From: Histomonas meleagridis
Lineage: Eukaryota > Parabasalia > Tritrichomonadida > Dientamoebidae
NCBI GenBank assembly: GCA_020186115.1
Contig: WSYJ01000033.1
Location: forward strand, 372,001-436,000
DNA: 64,000 bases
Direction: 5' to 3'
Shown here: piece after piece, positions 21,101-29,908 of the stretch
Position numbering within the stretch: position 1 is the stretch's first letter
Layout of the letters: every line of letters begins with the position of its first letter
Notes under the pieces: model-generated
What the model was told of the DNA's origin: nothing
Database searches by the model: none
The model's input: only the letters and a program-made list of their open reading frames with translations
Made by a program: the position numbers and the translations under genes

Positions 21101-22956
21101 TTCCTACTACAGTAACATATATACAATATAAACGCGAAGACATCAATAAACTTGTTAATAAAGCTACTGAACAATGGGTTAATGGCGAAATCACTAATTT
21201 TAAATATTTATCAAAACTTAATAAATATTCGGGTCGTTCATATAATGATTTATCACAATATCCAATCTTTCCATGGATCATTAGTGATTACACAAGTGAA
21301 GAACTTGACTTGAAATCGAAATCTTCATATCGTGATTTAAGTAAACCAATTGGTGCAATAAATGAACAACGCCTATTACAACTTCAACAAAATATGGAAA
21401 ACAATCAAATAGGATATCTTTATAATTCATTTTATTCATCGGCTGCAGTTGTAATTAATTATATGATTCGAACTGAGCCTTTTACTACATTTCATATCGA
21501 CCTTCAAGGAGGAAGATTTGATTGTCCTGATCGATTATTTAATTCTATACCTCAAACTTGGGAAAGTGTAACAACTGGACCAATGGACTTTAGGGAATTA
21601 ATTCCCGAATTTTTTTATTTTCCGAATTTTTTAGTTAATGAGAATAAATTTGATTTAGGTATATCTTCTTATGATGGATCGATAATAAACGATGTGGTTT
21701 TGCCGAAATGGGCTAAGAATCCACAACATTTTATACATATGAATCGACAAGCACTTGAATCTCCTTATGTTACTTTAACATTACCTTTTTGGATTGATTT
21801 AATCTTCGGTCCTAAATCAAGAATGCCTTCATCTAAATCCGCTAATAATGTTTTTCATCCTTATTATTATGAATCTGCTTTAGAAACTAATGATGTGAAT
21901 GAAATACAACTTATAAAACAATATTCAACATTTTTTGGTACTGCACCAAATCAATTATACTTTAATACACCTCCGAATAAATGTATTGTACCTCAACCTT
22001 TTCATCATTGTTTAATTAGTATTAATTTCGATACATTAAAAGTTATTAATTGTTCACCATCAAAAATTTTAGCGACTTCTTGTGAAGGTTCTGTTATAAC
22101 AATTATAAATGAGCAATTTGAATTTTATAAAATTTCTTCTAATTCTATTAAGAAAGGAGTTCTCCTTGTGAATTATCCAAGTGAACTTCAAAGCTTTGAT
22201 CAATCTGATCTTCATGTAGTCATTTCGAATGAATACGCTGTTATTTCATTACCTTTTGATTCCGCATTTTATATATATAAACTGAATGATGACTCTAAAA
22301 ATGTAATTGAACCTTTATATGTGTCACGTATACATATGAAAATAATTTCCGCAATGAATATCGTAGGGAAATACTTAATAACTGGTGGGAAAGATAATGT
22401 AATTCGTTTATGGAGAATTACATCAAATGAACTTTCGAATGTTTCACTTTTACCGAAACATAAATCAATGATAAAAGTGATTTCAATATGTGAAAAACTT
22501 AAACTTTTTGCAGCTGTAAGTTATGATGGTTATTTAAGTTTAACTTCATTATTTGGCGGAAGACATTTAAACGCTGTGAAATTAAATGCAACAAATCCAT
22601 CGCATATCGCATTATCTGAATATGGTATAATTGTTGTTGCTTTTAATGGATTAAATAAATGTTATTTATGTGCCGTTGATCAAAACTTAACGATAATTTC
22701 CGAAAAGAAAATAAAGGAAAACATAAATTGTTGGAAATTAATTACGTGGAAAGATGGTTGCGATTATTTGTTGGTAATAACAAAAGATAAAAAGCTGATA
22801 TTATGGAGATTACCTTTCTTTGAAAACACTGGAATTGAAACTGTAATAAGTTATGACGTGAATTTTATAGAATTTAGGAAAAAGCCGGCATCGACAATTT
22901 TATGTGATACAAATGGAAATCTTCATTTTGCTGATATTACAGAAGAATTTTGTTAA
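15115..22956 (+). CDS. Giant BEACH-domain protein with PH and WD40 domains
   Basis: The 2613-residue protein is of the LYST/neurobeachin/LRBA type, scaffolds acting in membrane traffic and organelle size. The ATG at 15115 is chosen because the longer frame opens with a non-ATG codon that would overlap the neighbouring gene. Order: armadillo-like helices about 1-850; a concanavalin-like domain about 855-980 (NGFTLSLDIYF); more helices; a PH-like domain about 1910-2010; BEACH about 2020-2290 (TNFKYLSKLNKYSGRSYNDL, then PIFPWIISDY, FPNFLVNENKFDLG, LPKWAKNPQHFIHMNRQALE and FHPYYYE); then WD40 repeats to the end (YLITGGKDNVIRLWRI). At 7.8 kb it is one uninterrupted exon. The subfamily cannot be set from here. 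Confidence 0.95.
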   Translation: MESKKIATNRQIDEILEIFQLKVPDTLPFFSCDLTLVKKIIYDEQDEIKRIYILSLLLDLQSYLDIDKTSDNIVICFRQIYSLFIFSHILKKKKIKNPFKILSYVQQMQSHLQTSQSFHQQCLNCISLLLQILSDENTKIVQNNSSDFIAIAEIIVQLIKEKKIILNSDNTSIFIKYFISCLLSIHLNTEFNSSDLTVLNNILNFIINKISKEIYLSLKIEDLIFRIFQIVNNEKISNEIRDNTFNLIISFSKLDNNVLNLLFTNEGIEYIIKWITISLKSINFQMENEDKPQNLNNNTKLTGNYILIDKPIERTFSTDFKVLQKQERIFETIPTVSSIKSISGNKRINIIIKLLSKLYDLQPKEKQILTRIDLIKYIIEDKSVFSIQVTPFFLCAWIRKFILTDSAKISVLLHEINFYKTFLEINNNEIESFIYNLIISLTEKVHSKVPYFIVDIIDFMLEKCYKLEFKPELFDTICLCAVTNSNVFIRACKFIGFTKKLTSVLGELMYLHSQNKEKYKNIRIQVLKFVDKISSINLVFQYFFTDIDYIKVILSHLYDESTLDFVGVQLEFAFQQLSASSESLDFILKFFNSFEFNHNTLKVLLNSILISFDLNPNELTHILIKTNFIEFLMNIAININAYETLPLYIKLFGKFTNSTTLTISFDSDVFLNLYHLLNDENEKEVLNLLWKIVFDDDLNINQIRQIKNPAPLSLMFNIFKKDENELKNFIHFISKCLEIDEYSNFKIGMSEFPSQLLNYLFEFRTKPSTTPLFDIVLKMFEHISLYSLKNKDCLSLFRLCASLPGHIRPSFTIKIVDTLNKIFQPHSELPSAFFDLTKPDSFLQIPYVPISIFNNVNGFTLSLDIYFTKDIINGTIFEFSNETETMKLIISKNNFNFIVKSEKLNTSINIPGQITTNKWCKLIFLYTPTSISMIFDKKKTAKDSKLPSISFKNNFILFQACHNLPCKLYSLYFYKHKLNTEELKVLINIPQYPINSFTKSEINKISNPKVKNSLNSLSNDMLMLFNASITFRNFAVNLKNPTTARINGQSINYCSLRPISMLDTIGGVAAILPFFGQIEQSTLESNKTDINFLPHLLDLLTSIFQNSNQQQRNFLNINGFKILSFLMKIISIENLNLKVVDGLCKLFESIKITKLSSKMINSILFNFQLWIYLPIETQLFIYKSFYQLIEKYTNSTEVKKSYFTISKIIRSISLYLWDENENLLICLVNEPKINIKENKIEAKRPSKCGKIRLFFWDVIKQMTNKILLENDIPLIISYCFNISNKSIIEEVLSYVIFLLQKKNQLFLDYIKKDNTFESFYTLFTIDNSFIITKVLNIFVLFLEIDKDLLKSHSLKDWSLGIISSIKPELITLEFVEILCNCLIERVHSSEKILKYTELIPLYLLSILQLDNDKITYYFDLIDELIRDNDIILCKNHLLETSLTLFLLHLCPNEETLITNNINKCIQLIVLLNIKLIQIDLNKNPIFPINLIIHFISFKTKHNYTHILRMIYQEFIKIIHDNSIKPEILLKIFNQILQFILLIPSYDEYFNVLINEQVNNSNHNYTFQELFNLISIKENVPIKFVFGTRTTKDYKWKDAQLAISLIQELLNENFSIKFSINLIQPAEIIGILIQNGIQHQNHKNEFIELAKEASFRVPKTDLLFGSLQNEMIEIFAGAIRSINLVNDIKTLEFIYEQTISFSNVLKNKYKINFISLESFEDFKAQQTLLSPIIEKAVSYENKVIKHFKSISQSLEKEIILISNEIPKYFNTSLGKADEQILLSKKSNVELELQQLMAIKRNENIKSMKKYKQIFNELSTENGPWQPLEISIENHRKLSKIICGFKRFFTKPNIEFTTHEDASFRRDKGKAVDAEEIYKSQLLLKQKMAEFKGDIALVTASKQTTNKLKSFTKMVIVKCNSRYVSFCNVYSGTLSLTQKCLIFESEEKFLRISLNLITKVYLRRYIMSDTAIEIFTKTKKSFFFDFSENQRELILKNLPTTVTYIQYKREDINKLVNKATEQWVNGEITNFKYLSKLNKYSGRSYNDLSQYPIFPWIISDYTSEELDLKSKSSYRDLSKPIGAINEQRLLQLQQNMENNQIGYLYNSFYSSAAVVINYMIRTEPFTTFHIDLQGGRFDCPDRLFNSIPQTWESVTTGPMDFRELIPEFFYFPNFLVNENKFDLGISSYDGSIINDVVLPKWAKNPQHFIHMNRQALESPYVTLTLPFWIDLIFGPKSRMPSSKSANNVFHPYYYESALETNDVNEIQLIKQYSTFFGTAPNQLYFNTPPNKCIVPQPFHHCLISINFDTLKVINCSPSKILATSCEGSVITIINEQFEFYKISSNSIKKGVLLVNYPSELQSFDQSDLHVVISNEYAVISLPFDSAFYIYKLNDDSKNVIEPLYVSRIHMKIISAMNIVGKYLITGGKDNVIRLWRITSNELSNVSLLPKHKSMIKVISICEKLKLFAAVSYDGYLSLTSLFGGRHLNAVKLNATNPSHIALSEYGIIVVAFNGLNKCYLCAVDQNLTIISEKKIKENINCWKLITWKDGCDYLLVITKDKKLILWRLPFFENTGIETVISYDVNFIEFRKKPASTILCDTNGNLHFADITEEFC

Positions 22957-23129
22957 ATAATTTTCTTTGTCAATTCTTTTTTAGAGATAATTTTTGAAAA
23001 GAACTTTTTGAAATGACTTCCGTTCAATTTAATTTGATCGTTTACTTCACAATTGTTGTTCAAAAGTTCCAGAAAAAAACCAACCGTTATTATTTATTTT
23101 CATAACTTTATTTACCCATTTTGACGGAA

Positions 23130-23135
23130 AACGAT
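23130..23135 (+). promoter_or_regulatory. AACGAT element upstream of the PH-like gene
   Basis: The hexamer lies 71 nt before the ATG at 23201 and is followed by a second ACGG-containing stretch at about 23144. It fits the recurring AACGAT/AACGGT pattern in this window. Confidence 0.3.
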
Positions 23136-23200
23136 AAAAGAATACGGTGTAAACTTTTAATTTTCTGTTGAATGGTTTATATTTTGACAAAAAAAATCTA

Positions 23201-23848
23201 ATGGATACAGGGCCGATATTAGGATGGTATCTTTATGTTAACAGCGATTCAAAAAAATCGAAGCCTACACCAAGGTGGGTTGTTGTGAACAATTTTTGGC
23301 TTGAAATTTCCCAGAAATCAACGGAAGAACCTTTTTTAATTATTCATCTCGGATTTACAGAAACAATGCCATTGCCAATCGAAGAAAATCCGGGCTTAAA
23401 TACGCTCATCGTTAAAACCAATTCATATTCAGGGAATTTTGAATACAAGTTCACAACAAATAATCGATTTGACATTATTGAATTCAATGATTCTCTCCAA
23501 CAAGGAAAAGAAAGCTGGAATAATTTGGTTCGGAATGGTAGTCCTCTTACTTCATATGAAGCCTCTTTCAAGAATAAAAAAGTTGGATTATTCACAAAAA
23601 GTGTTGAATGTTCGGTGTCTCCAGGCGGTATAAAGATTAGCACTGGAAAGTCATCAGCAGAAACAACACAGTATACATATGATCAAATATCATATGTCAG
23701 ACCTATCGAAAACAAACAAGCTCAGTGCTTTGAAATTGCACTTGAGGGAGGGCAGAAATCTGAAATTCAGCTCCAGTCTCATGGGTGTCTCGAAATCGAA
23801 AAAATTTTGGCTGTTATATTGTATCATCTTGCAAAACGTGGTTCATAA
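23201..23848 (+). CDS. Conserved-looking protein with PH-like fold, unknown role
   Basis: The 215-residue protein starts at the first ATG (MDTGPILGWYLY). The longer frame uses a TTG. The N-terminal half (PTPRWVVVNNFWLEISQ) alternates charged and hydrophobic residues like the beta strands of a PH domain. The second half ends in a predicted helix (HGCLEIEKILAVILYHLAKR) as PH/PTB folds do. I therefore suspect two PH-like units in tandem, possibly membrane or phosphoinositide binding. No catalytic motif, signal or membrane segment is seen. It lies 3' of the BEACH gene in the same direction. Confidence 0.6.
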   Translation: MDTGPILGWYLYVNSDSKKSKPTPRWVVVNNFWLEISQKSTEEPFLIIHLGFTETMPLPIEENPGLNTLIVKTNSYSGNFEYKFTTNNRFDIIEFNDSLQQGKESWNNLVRNGSPLTSYEASFKNKKVGLFTKSVECSVSPGGIKISTGKSSAETTQYTYDQISYVRPIENKQAQCFEIALEGGQKSEIQLQSHGCLEIEKILAVILYHLAKRGS

Positions 23849-24090
23849 ATTATTATCTTTCTAGTAACGGTTAATAATCCATTGTTCTTGGTTATTAAAC
23901 GCAAGGAATCAAACTTTTATTTTTTATTTTCAATTTAATTTCAATTGAATAATAACTTTTTTTGTTTAATCTGTGATATTTGTAATAAAGGATAACACTG
24001 TTATAACAAATGATAAATGAGTACTTACATTAGAGAATTAAATATCATTTTATTTCTGTGAAAAAATTAACTACTTTATTATTATTTTAA

Positions 24091-25350
24091 ATGAGCTTGA
24101 ATGACCAAGTCCAGCAACTAAAAGAGCTACAGAAAATTGTTTTAAATCTTGACGCAAATAATACCGAGGAATCAATTGAGATGACGATGAATTTTTTAAA
24201 TGAAAGTTTTCCTGTTTCTTTTAATATTACTTTGAGTAACTTAATATATGCATCTTATTTAGCACAAACGAAGGACGTTAATATCTATATTCAATATATT
24301 AAAGGAATTGAAAAAAAAGAAGAAGAACTCAAAATTGAACATCGAATAATTGAAGATTTTTCAAAGATTCTAACATGGGATGCAGATAGATCTTATTATC
24401 TTCTTGAGAAAATGATTGAACAAAATTTAATTAGTTCTCAACTTGTTAAAACTTCATGTTCATTATATTTTGCACATTATAAATCACATCAAGAAATCTA
24501 TTCATTAAAAAATAATGCACGATTTGACATAAAATTCTTTCGAAATATTCTGGAACTTTCAAAGAATCATTGGGAACTCCATAAGAAATATATTGAAGAA
24601 GGAGTTAATCCAAATGAAATATCAAAAATAATTCGAAATGATGAAATAGAAAAACTTCAAGAATTATCATCACAAAATAATTTTGATTTTAATCAAAGAA
24701 TTGAACCATCGCTTTATGAAAGATGTGATTTTATTAATAAAAAAAATGTTACATTAATTGATTTTGCAGCATATTTTGGAGCAATTCAATGTTTTAAATA
24801 TTTATTAATGAATAATGCAAAAGTTGAAAACACAGGTAAATATGCAATTGCAGGCGGAAATCTTGAAATTATTCATTTATGCGAACAAAATCATTCATCA
24901 TTTGAAAATGCATATGAAACTGCAATTGAATTTCATCAAAATGATATATTTTATTATCTTTATGATAAGAAAATGATTGAAATTAATGATTTGACTTCAT
25001 TAGGAATAAAATGTATTTCTTGTTCTAATTATGAAATTCTTTCATTTTTATTTGATAAAGGAATTGAAGTTAATGATTCTGTTATTTATGAGTCAGTAAA
25101 GATGGGGAATATGGTTCTGACAAAATATTTTACCAAAGGGAAAATAATTCCTAAAGATATTATTGTTTATGCTACACAATCAGGAAATATTGAGCTTGTT
25201 AAATTAGTTCTTGAGCAAAAAAGTATTAATATTAATGCTAAAGGTTTTTATTTATCCTATTTAATATTTATTTTAATAATTTTATATTTCAAAATAATAT
25301 TTGGAAATAATTTATATTATTTTATACAGCACTTATATGGACAACAGTAA
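24091..25350 (+). CDS. DUF3447 ankyrin-repeat protein (contiguous N-terminal frame, locus C)
   Basis: The 419-residue frame starts at an ATG. Residues 1-155 are the helical family N-terminus. DUF3447 spans about 160-310 (LHKKYIEEGVNPNEISKIIR, FGAIQCFKYLLMNNAKVENT, IIHLCEQNHSSFENAYETAI). A first ankyrin unit follows (GNIELVKLVLEQKSININAK). The coding match ends near 25251. Beyond it the frame reads into the first spacer and adds a hydrophobic tail (FYLSYLIFILIILYFKIIFG) before stopping. Six more ankyrin cassettes follow in other frames. If the spacer is retained the protein would be short with a possible membrane tail; if removed, a long ankyrin protein. Confidence 0.85.
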   Translation: MSLNDQVQQLKELQKIVLNLDANNTEESIEMTMNFLNESFPVSFNITLSNLIYASYLAQTKDVNIYIQYIKGIEKKEEELKIEHRIIEDFSKILTWDADRSYYLLEKMIEQNLISSQLVKTSCSLYFAHYKSHQEIYSLKNNARFDIKFFRNILELSKNHWELHKKYIEEGVNPNEISKIIRNDEIEKLQELSSQNNFDFNQRIEPSLYERCDFINKKNVTLIDFAAYFGAIQCFKYLLMNNAKVENTGKYAIAGGNLEIIHLCEQNHSSFENAYETAIEFHQNDIFYYLYDKKMIEINDLTSLGIKCISCSNYEILSFLFDKGIEVNDSVIYESVKMGNMVLTKYFTKGKIIPKDIIVYATQSGNIELVKLVLEQKSININAKGFYLSYLIFILIILYFKIIFGNNLYYFIQHLYGQQ

Positions 25351-26247
25351 AAAATTACATAGAAATAGCTAAATTACTTCTTAGACAAAAAGGAATAGAT
25401 ATAAATGAGAATGTTTTTTCTTTTTAATGTTTGTTTTTTGTGAGAAATTTATGTTTCCAAAGGAATATTTGGAAATTATTTAAATTATTTAATACAGCAC
25501 TTATCTATGCAACTAAAAAAAATAATATCGAAATGGTTAAATTGCTTCTTGAACAAAAAGGGATTGATGTTAATGCTAAAGATGATATTAATTTATTTTA
25601 TTTGTTATTTATTTTAATAATTTGATATTTCAATATAATATTTGGAAATTATTTGAAATATTTCAAACAGCACTTATAACAGCAGTAAAGAATGAATATA
25701 CTCAAATAGTTAAATTACTACTTGCATATAAAAAAACTGATGTTAATACTAAAGATGTTGTTTATTTCAACAATTTATTATTTCAAAACATTATTTGATG
25801 ATTACCAAAAACATTTCAAACACCGCTTATGATAGCATCTGATAAAGGTAATGTTGAAATCGTAAAATTACTTCTTGAACAAGAAGGAATTGATGTTAAT
25901 GCTAAAGATATTTATTTGTTTTATTTGAAATTTATTTGAATAATTTGATATTTCAATAATATTTGGAAATTATTTGAAATATTTCAAACAGCACTTATAT
26001 TAGCATCTTTTCATACTGATAATAAGTATAACCAATCAAGCACCAAAAAGGTTTTTTTATGATATTCAATATTAATTTCTTCATTTTGATGATTTTCGAT
26101 ATGATTTGATATTTTATAAAATTATTTACAGAACCACTTAAAGAATCATCTACACAACAGTACAAAAAAATTGTTAAATTACTTCGTGAAAAAGGTGCTT
26201 GTGATTCAAAACCCACCTCATCATATGATTATGATGATGATTTTTAG
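25320..26247 (+). repeat. Six ankyrin cassettes separated by frame-shifting spacers (array C)
   Basis: Cassettes: 25320-25418, 25488-25592, 25661-25765, 25814-25915, 25982-26056 and 26125-26247. All are open. The last ends with a cap (IVKLLREKGACDSKP), an acidic SYDYDDDF tail and a TAG. Spacers, including the one before cassette 1, are 68, 69, 68, 48, 66 and 68 nt. The 48-nt spacer (25766-25813) contains no AG at all, and its following cassette begins ACACCG rather than ACAGCA, so AG is not the obligatory end of the spacer. Cassette 5 is shorter and more diverged. Confidence 0.7.
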
Positions 26248-27095
26248 ATTAAAGATAAAATCTAAAATCTTCAATGATTTTTTTATATTATCAGAAAGTT
26301 TCTTTTTATTTTAACATTTTCTGCCAATCAAGCTTAATTCGGTTTACTTCTTAATATTGTGGTGTGGCGATGGCCCACGTGTGCCCAACCGCCTGTTTTC
26401 AATGCATCGACCGCGGTTCTATTTTGGAGTTCCAATTGAATTTTAACCTGTTTTCAAGGTTTTGTGTGATGCCTTTTGAATGGTGATAAAACTACTTTTT
26501 CAATATCAATATTTTGTGAAGGAAAATTCTGGAAGAATCCATTTCAGTATTATAGAATTTTAGGCATTCGATGTATTTTTTGTCAATGATGAATGTGTGC
26601 CAGAGTATCTGTTTGGTATTGGTTTAAATTTAATTTTCACGTGAAAATGTTCATATTGAACATTGACAGACAAAGCATTGAAAACATTGTTGTAAAAAAC
26701 ATTTGAACGCGTGTTTGCATTACTTCGATCAAATTTTTTCACAAAAAGCCAAATGTTGATATAAAAAGACGATAAGCTTTCAATTCGTTATATTATTTTC
26801 AGTTGTCCGGGAGAATTATTTACTCAAATAACCGTGAAGGAAAATCTCCAAATTCCATCCTAGGAAAGGCCAATAATTCTTATTAATTCTATAACAATTA
26901 ATCTCCACAATTCCAAAAATTGTTTTTACATAAAAGAATGTGATAAATTTCCTTTGTGAAACGAAATTTTAAATACTTTTTCACGAAGAAAATAAGGAGA
27001 TTAAAAAACCACCGAGGTTCGATTCAGATAAGTACTCAATTTTTGTATGCCGTTAGCACTTTTTGAATATTTCGGCGTTAACAACAGAACACAAA
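26248..27095. other. Intergenic region upstream of the Myb gene
   Basis: No convincing gene. A short GC-richer patch at about 26360-26420 contrasts with the AT-rich surroundings. Just before the Myb ATG lie GCCGTTAGCAC (about 27049) and GGCGTTAAC (about 27073), both carrying an inverted AACG core. They could be self-binding sites of a Myb factor, which is only inference. Confidence 0.4.
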
Positions 27096-27953
27096 ATGTC
27101 TCGCCCCATTCTCGTCTCAGTGGGGATGTCCTTTATCTCCGAAATGAAAATAAAACTAACTCCGGAAAAGCATGAAATTCTTGAAAACGCTTTTGAGGAT
27201 TTTATTACAGGTAAGCGAAATATCTTCGAAACATCTGCTATTTTCCAATTAAATATAGGAACAACGAAACCGCTGGATAGAATAGTTGCTATTCTTCAAA
27301 CAAGTTATACTCCAATACCTAACTTTCCACTCTTATATGAAAGCCCAACATCTCTCAGGAAAAAGACACGATCATGGACAGAGTATGAAGACCAAAGGCT
27401 CCTTGCTGGGATTCATAGATACGGCCTTGATAATTGGCTTTCTGTTTCAGCATTTGTTGGAAATGGGCGAACACGTGCACAATGTTCTCAGAGGTGGGTT
27501 CGTGGCCTTGACCCTCGCATTAGCAAAGATAGGTGGACAGAAGAGGATGAAAAACTTCTGTTATCTCTTGTCAAAAAATACGGATCAAAATATTGGACAC
27601 GAATTGCTCAAGAAATGGGGAACCGGAGTGACGTACAATGCCGGTATCACTATCAGCAGTTAAAAATGAACGCGAATTTATATTCTGATGATAATAATAA
27701 TAGTGAACCAACGAAAATGATGGGTAGTATTTCTGTACCAGTTCGCCTTACACTGAACAATACCCAAACACCCAGCAAGACAAAATTACCTCCAATTGGC
27801 GATTTGCTGTTTCCTCAAAATTGCAAGATATCAACAAGTTTAACAATGCTTCCAAACATGGGCTCTGAACCATCATTTGGAACCTGCGAAATTAAGCATG
27901 CCCATTCAATAGGTCAATTACCACCAATCCAATGTAATGTTTCTGAATTTTAG
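27096..27953 (+). CDS. R2R3 Myb transcription factor
   Basis: The 285-residue protein starts at the first ATG (MSRPILVSVG); the longer frame uses TTG. Two Myb repeats lie at about 92-138 (SWTEYEDQRLLAGIHRYG ... NWLSVSAF ... CSQRW) and about 146-192 (RWTEEDEKLLLSLVKKYG ... YWTRIAQEM ... QCRYHY), with the regularly spaced tryptophans. Residues 20-75 form a helical extension seen in trichomonad Mybs; the tail is Pro/Ser/Asn-rich and probably disordered. Myb proteins of this type bind AACG cores, and in Trichomonas they regulate gene promoters. AACG elements recur before many genes in this window. Confidence 0.93.
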   Translation: MSRPILVSVGMSFISEMKIKLTPEKHEILENAFEDFITGKRNIFETSAIFQLNIGTTKPLDRIVAILQTSYTPIPNFPLLYESPTSLRKKTRSWTEYEDQRLLAGIHRYGLDNWLSVSAFVGNGRTRAQCSQRWVRGLDPRISKDRWTEEDEKLLLSLVKKYGSKYWTRIAQEMGNRSDVQCRYHYQQLKMNANLYSDDNNNSEPTKMMGSISVPVRLTLNNTQTPSKTKLPPIGDLLFPQNCKISTSLTMLPNMGSEPSFGTCEIKHAHSIGQLPPIQCNVSEF

Positions 27954-28282
27954 GAGCAAAATTTCACCCCGTAATAGTTGGATTCTTTGTTATTAAATTA
28001 TTAAGTTTATCGTATAATTTAATTTAAAAAAACTGTTAAATAAAAATCATAAAGACGAAATTCTTTTGAATTTTTTTGTTTGAATAAAACTTCAATCTGT
28101 TTCATCCTGAGAAAAGAGGTAACACACCTAAAACACATAGCAATAAGAAATGATTATAAAATGTGATGTTTTCCTTTCAAAAGAGTTGACTCCCCTATAT
28201 TTGTAAATATTTGCAGGAGTAAATTGTGAGGAAATAAAATCTCAAATTTTTTAGTTAAAATTTAACGTCCTCAAATTCATCT

Positions 28283-28637
28283 TTGAAAAAAATTAATATT
28301 ACACGAAAACTTAGTGAAAACAGTGCCACTCCTGATGTTCAAAAAATATTTGATCATTTTGATAATAATTTTCCTTATTGTTTTAATCTTGTTCTATGTC
28401 AATCAGTCTCTACAGCTTTTGTTTCTAAAAAGAAAGATTTTGATTCGCGTTATAATTTTTTAAAAGCTGCAAAAAATCAAAGTTTACCAGATAAAAAAAA
28501 AAAAAAAAAAATCAAAACAAATTGAACCAAAAATTTTTGATATTTTTTTACAATTTCTTTTTTCGAGAACAACACAAGAATCAGAATTCTTACTTGAAAG
28601 GCTTCGTGTGCAAACATTATTAGAACTGAATTTTTGA
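28283..28637 (+). pseudogene. DUF3447 N-terminal fragment broken at an A19 tract
   Basis: About 28283-28490 encodes a family N-terminus (VQKIFDHFDNNFPYCFNLVL) without an ATG. A pure run of 19 A at 28493-28511 breaks the frame. Beyond it another frame continues in register with the family (IEPKIFDIFLQFLFS, then TQESEFLLERL) to a stop at 28637. No DUF3447 core or ankyrin part follows. It is a truncated relic. Confidence 0.7.
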
Positions 28638-28773
28638 AACGTAAAGGAACATTATATTTATCTTTTGTCTTGGGTGTACCCATTTTTGTACGTTAAAACA
28701 GATTAACGTACTTTTCAAATCATTGCATTAGAGATATTCCAATATGAAAATAAATAATATTTACATAACATGT

Positions 28774-29706
28774 TTACTGTTGTAAGCTCTTAAGGTACAG
28801 TTGAACTGGATGGACTTCTTTTATTATTATTTGTTTGGAATCCTTCTTGATCACCTTTTTGGCAACATTGAATTCAAATTTATACGTCACCTTAAACAAC
28901 GAATCACATGGGGTTGTGTATGCCCAAAGGTGCATTTTGGAGAGCTGAAGAGAGAACTTTGATTTGGTGCCACTTTTTGGCAATCCATCTGTAAGTTGAT
29001 ATTTGCAAAAAGATTGATCTTTAGTTTCGTTACCAGCAGCCTCAGACGCAACAAATGAAATGTAACATTGGTCGATAGAGTCATCGCATGTGTCATTTCT
29101 TTCGATAATTATTGTTCCATTGATTTCATCTGTTATAGAATATTCGGATTTATTAAAGGAAAGCTTGGCTTTATAATCTTTTTCTTCAATGAACATGGAA
29201 AAAGGCTTCGTAAGTGAAGGAGAAATAGGATTTATAAGAATTACCTTTTGACTGACAACTGTTGTAGTTGAAAATCCTGTTTTAAGGACAGCTTTGATCT
29301 GAAATATCTTATTGAAGGTGTCACTAAAATATGAAACTCCAAGTGATGTAGGTGGAATAAATTGAATTTCATGTGAGTACTTTATTAGAACATCGATTTT
29401 GTTGTCTGTGAGAATAGGAGAAGCTTTTTCTTTAATTTTCTGTTTTTGTGTCCCAGAATGATAAATATAAATGAGATTTCGAAATTTAACCATTAAGCTT
29501 TTGCATGAGATTTTCCCTTCCTTATGTGATTCTATGATAACTTTGCCTTCAATTGGTTGACCTATTATGAATATTGGATAATTTTCTTTGACATTTGTGG
29601 TATCTAAGAATTTTCGATATTTTTCATATTCGCTTACCTGATATAAGTTAAGCCTAAGGGCTAAATCGCCAGATTTTTTAAATGCTGTTGTTTCTTCTTC
29701 AATCAT
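28774..29706 (-). CDS. Arrestin-like / Vps26-related protein
   Basis: The 310-residue protein is taken from the first ATG (MIEEETTAFKK); the longer frame begins with TTG. It reads as two beta-sandwich halves. The first has IFIIGQPIEGKVIIESHKEG and LMVKFRNLIYIYHSG. The second has AKLSFNKSEYSITDEINGTI, the classic opening strand pair of an arrestin C domain. Proteins of this fold act as cargo or receptor adaptors in endosomal traffic (arrestins, alpha-arrestins, Vps26). I see no PPxY motif, which makes a ubiquitin-ligase adaptor less likely. Arrestin versus Vps26 cannot be decided by eye. Confidence 0.72.
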   Translation of the reverse strand: MIEEETTAFKKSGDLALRLNLYQVSEYEKYRKFLDTTNVKENYPIFIIGQPIEGKVIIESHKEGKISCKSLMVKFRNLIYIYHSGTQKQKIKEKASPILTDNKIDVLIKYSHEIQFIPPTSLGVSYFSDTFNKIFQIKAVLKTGFSTTTVVSQKVILINPISPSLTKPFSMFIEEKDYKAKLSFNKSEYSITDEINGTIIIERNDTCDDSIDQCYISFVASEAAGNETKDQSFCKYQLTDGLPKSGTKSKFSLQLSKMHLWAYTTPCDSLFKVTYKFEFNVAKKVIKKDSKQIIIKEVHPVQLYLKSLQQ

Positions 29707-29726
29707 TTTTATTATGTGATTCAAAA

Positions 29727-29732
29727 ACCGTT
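29727..29732 (-). promoter_or_regulatory. AACGGT element upstream of the arrestin-like gene
   Basis: On the minus strand this reads TTAACGGTTTTTGAATC around the core, 21 nt before the ATG. It is one of the recurring AACG(A/G)T sites. Confidence 0.3.
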
Positions 29733-29908
29733 AAGATGACAAAAAATTAAAATTCATCAAAAAAATTATTAAATAAACATTAACTTGTGTTAATGAAGAA
29801 GCTCAATTAGCTTTTGTTTAAAAATTAGTTTTTCCAATAAACATAGAATTTATTGTTTATTACAATAACTTCAAAATTAAATTAATTTTTTGTAATGTTT
29901 CAAGAAGT

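Noticed and set aside
25995-26216. Minus-strand frame over the end of array C
   Set aside because: It is the antisense of cassettes 5 and 6 and has no family match.
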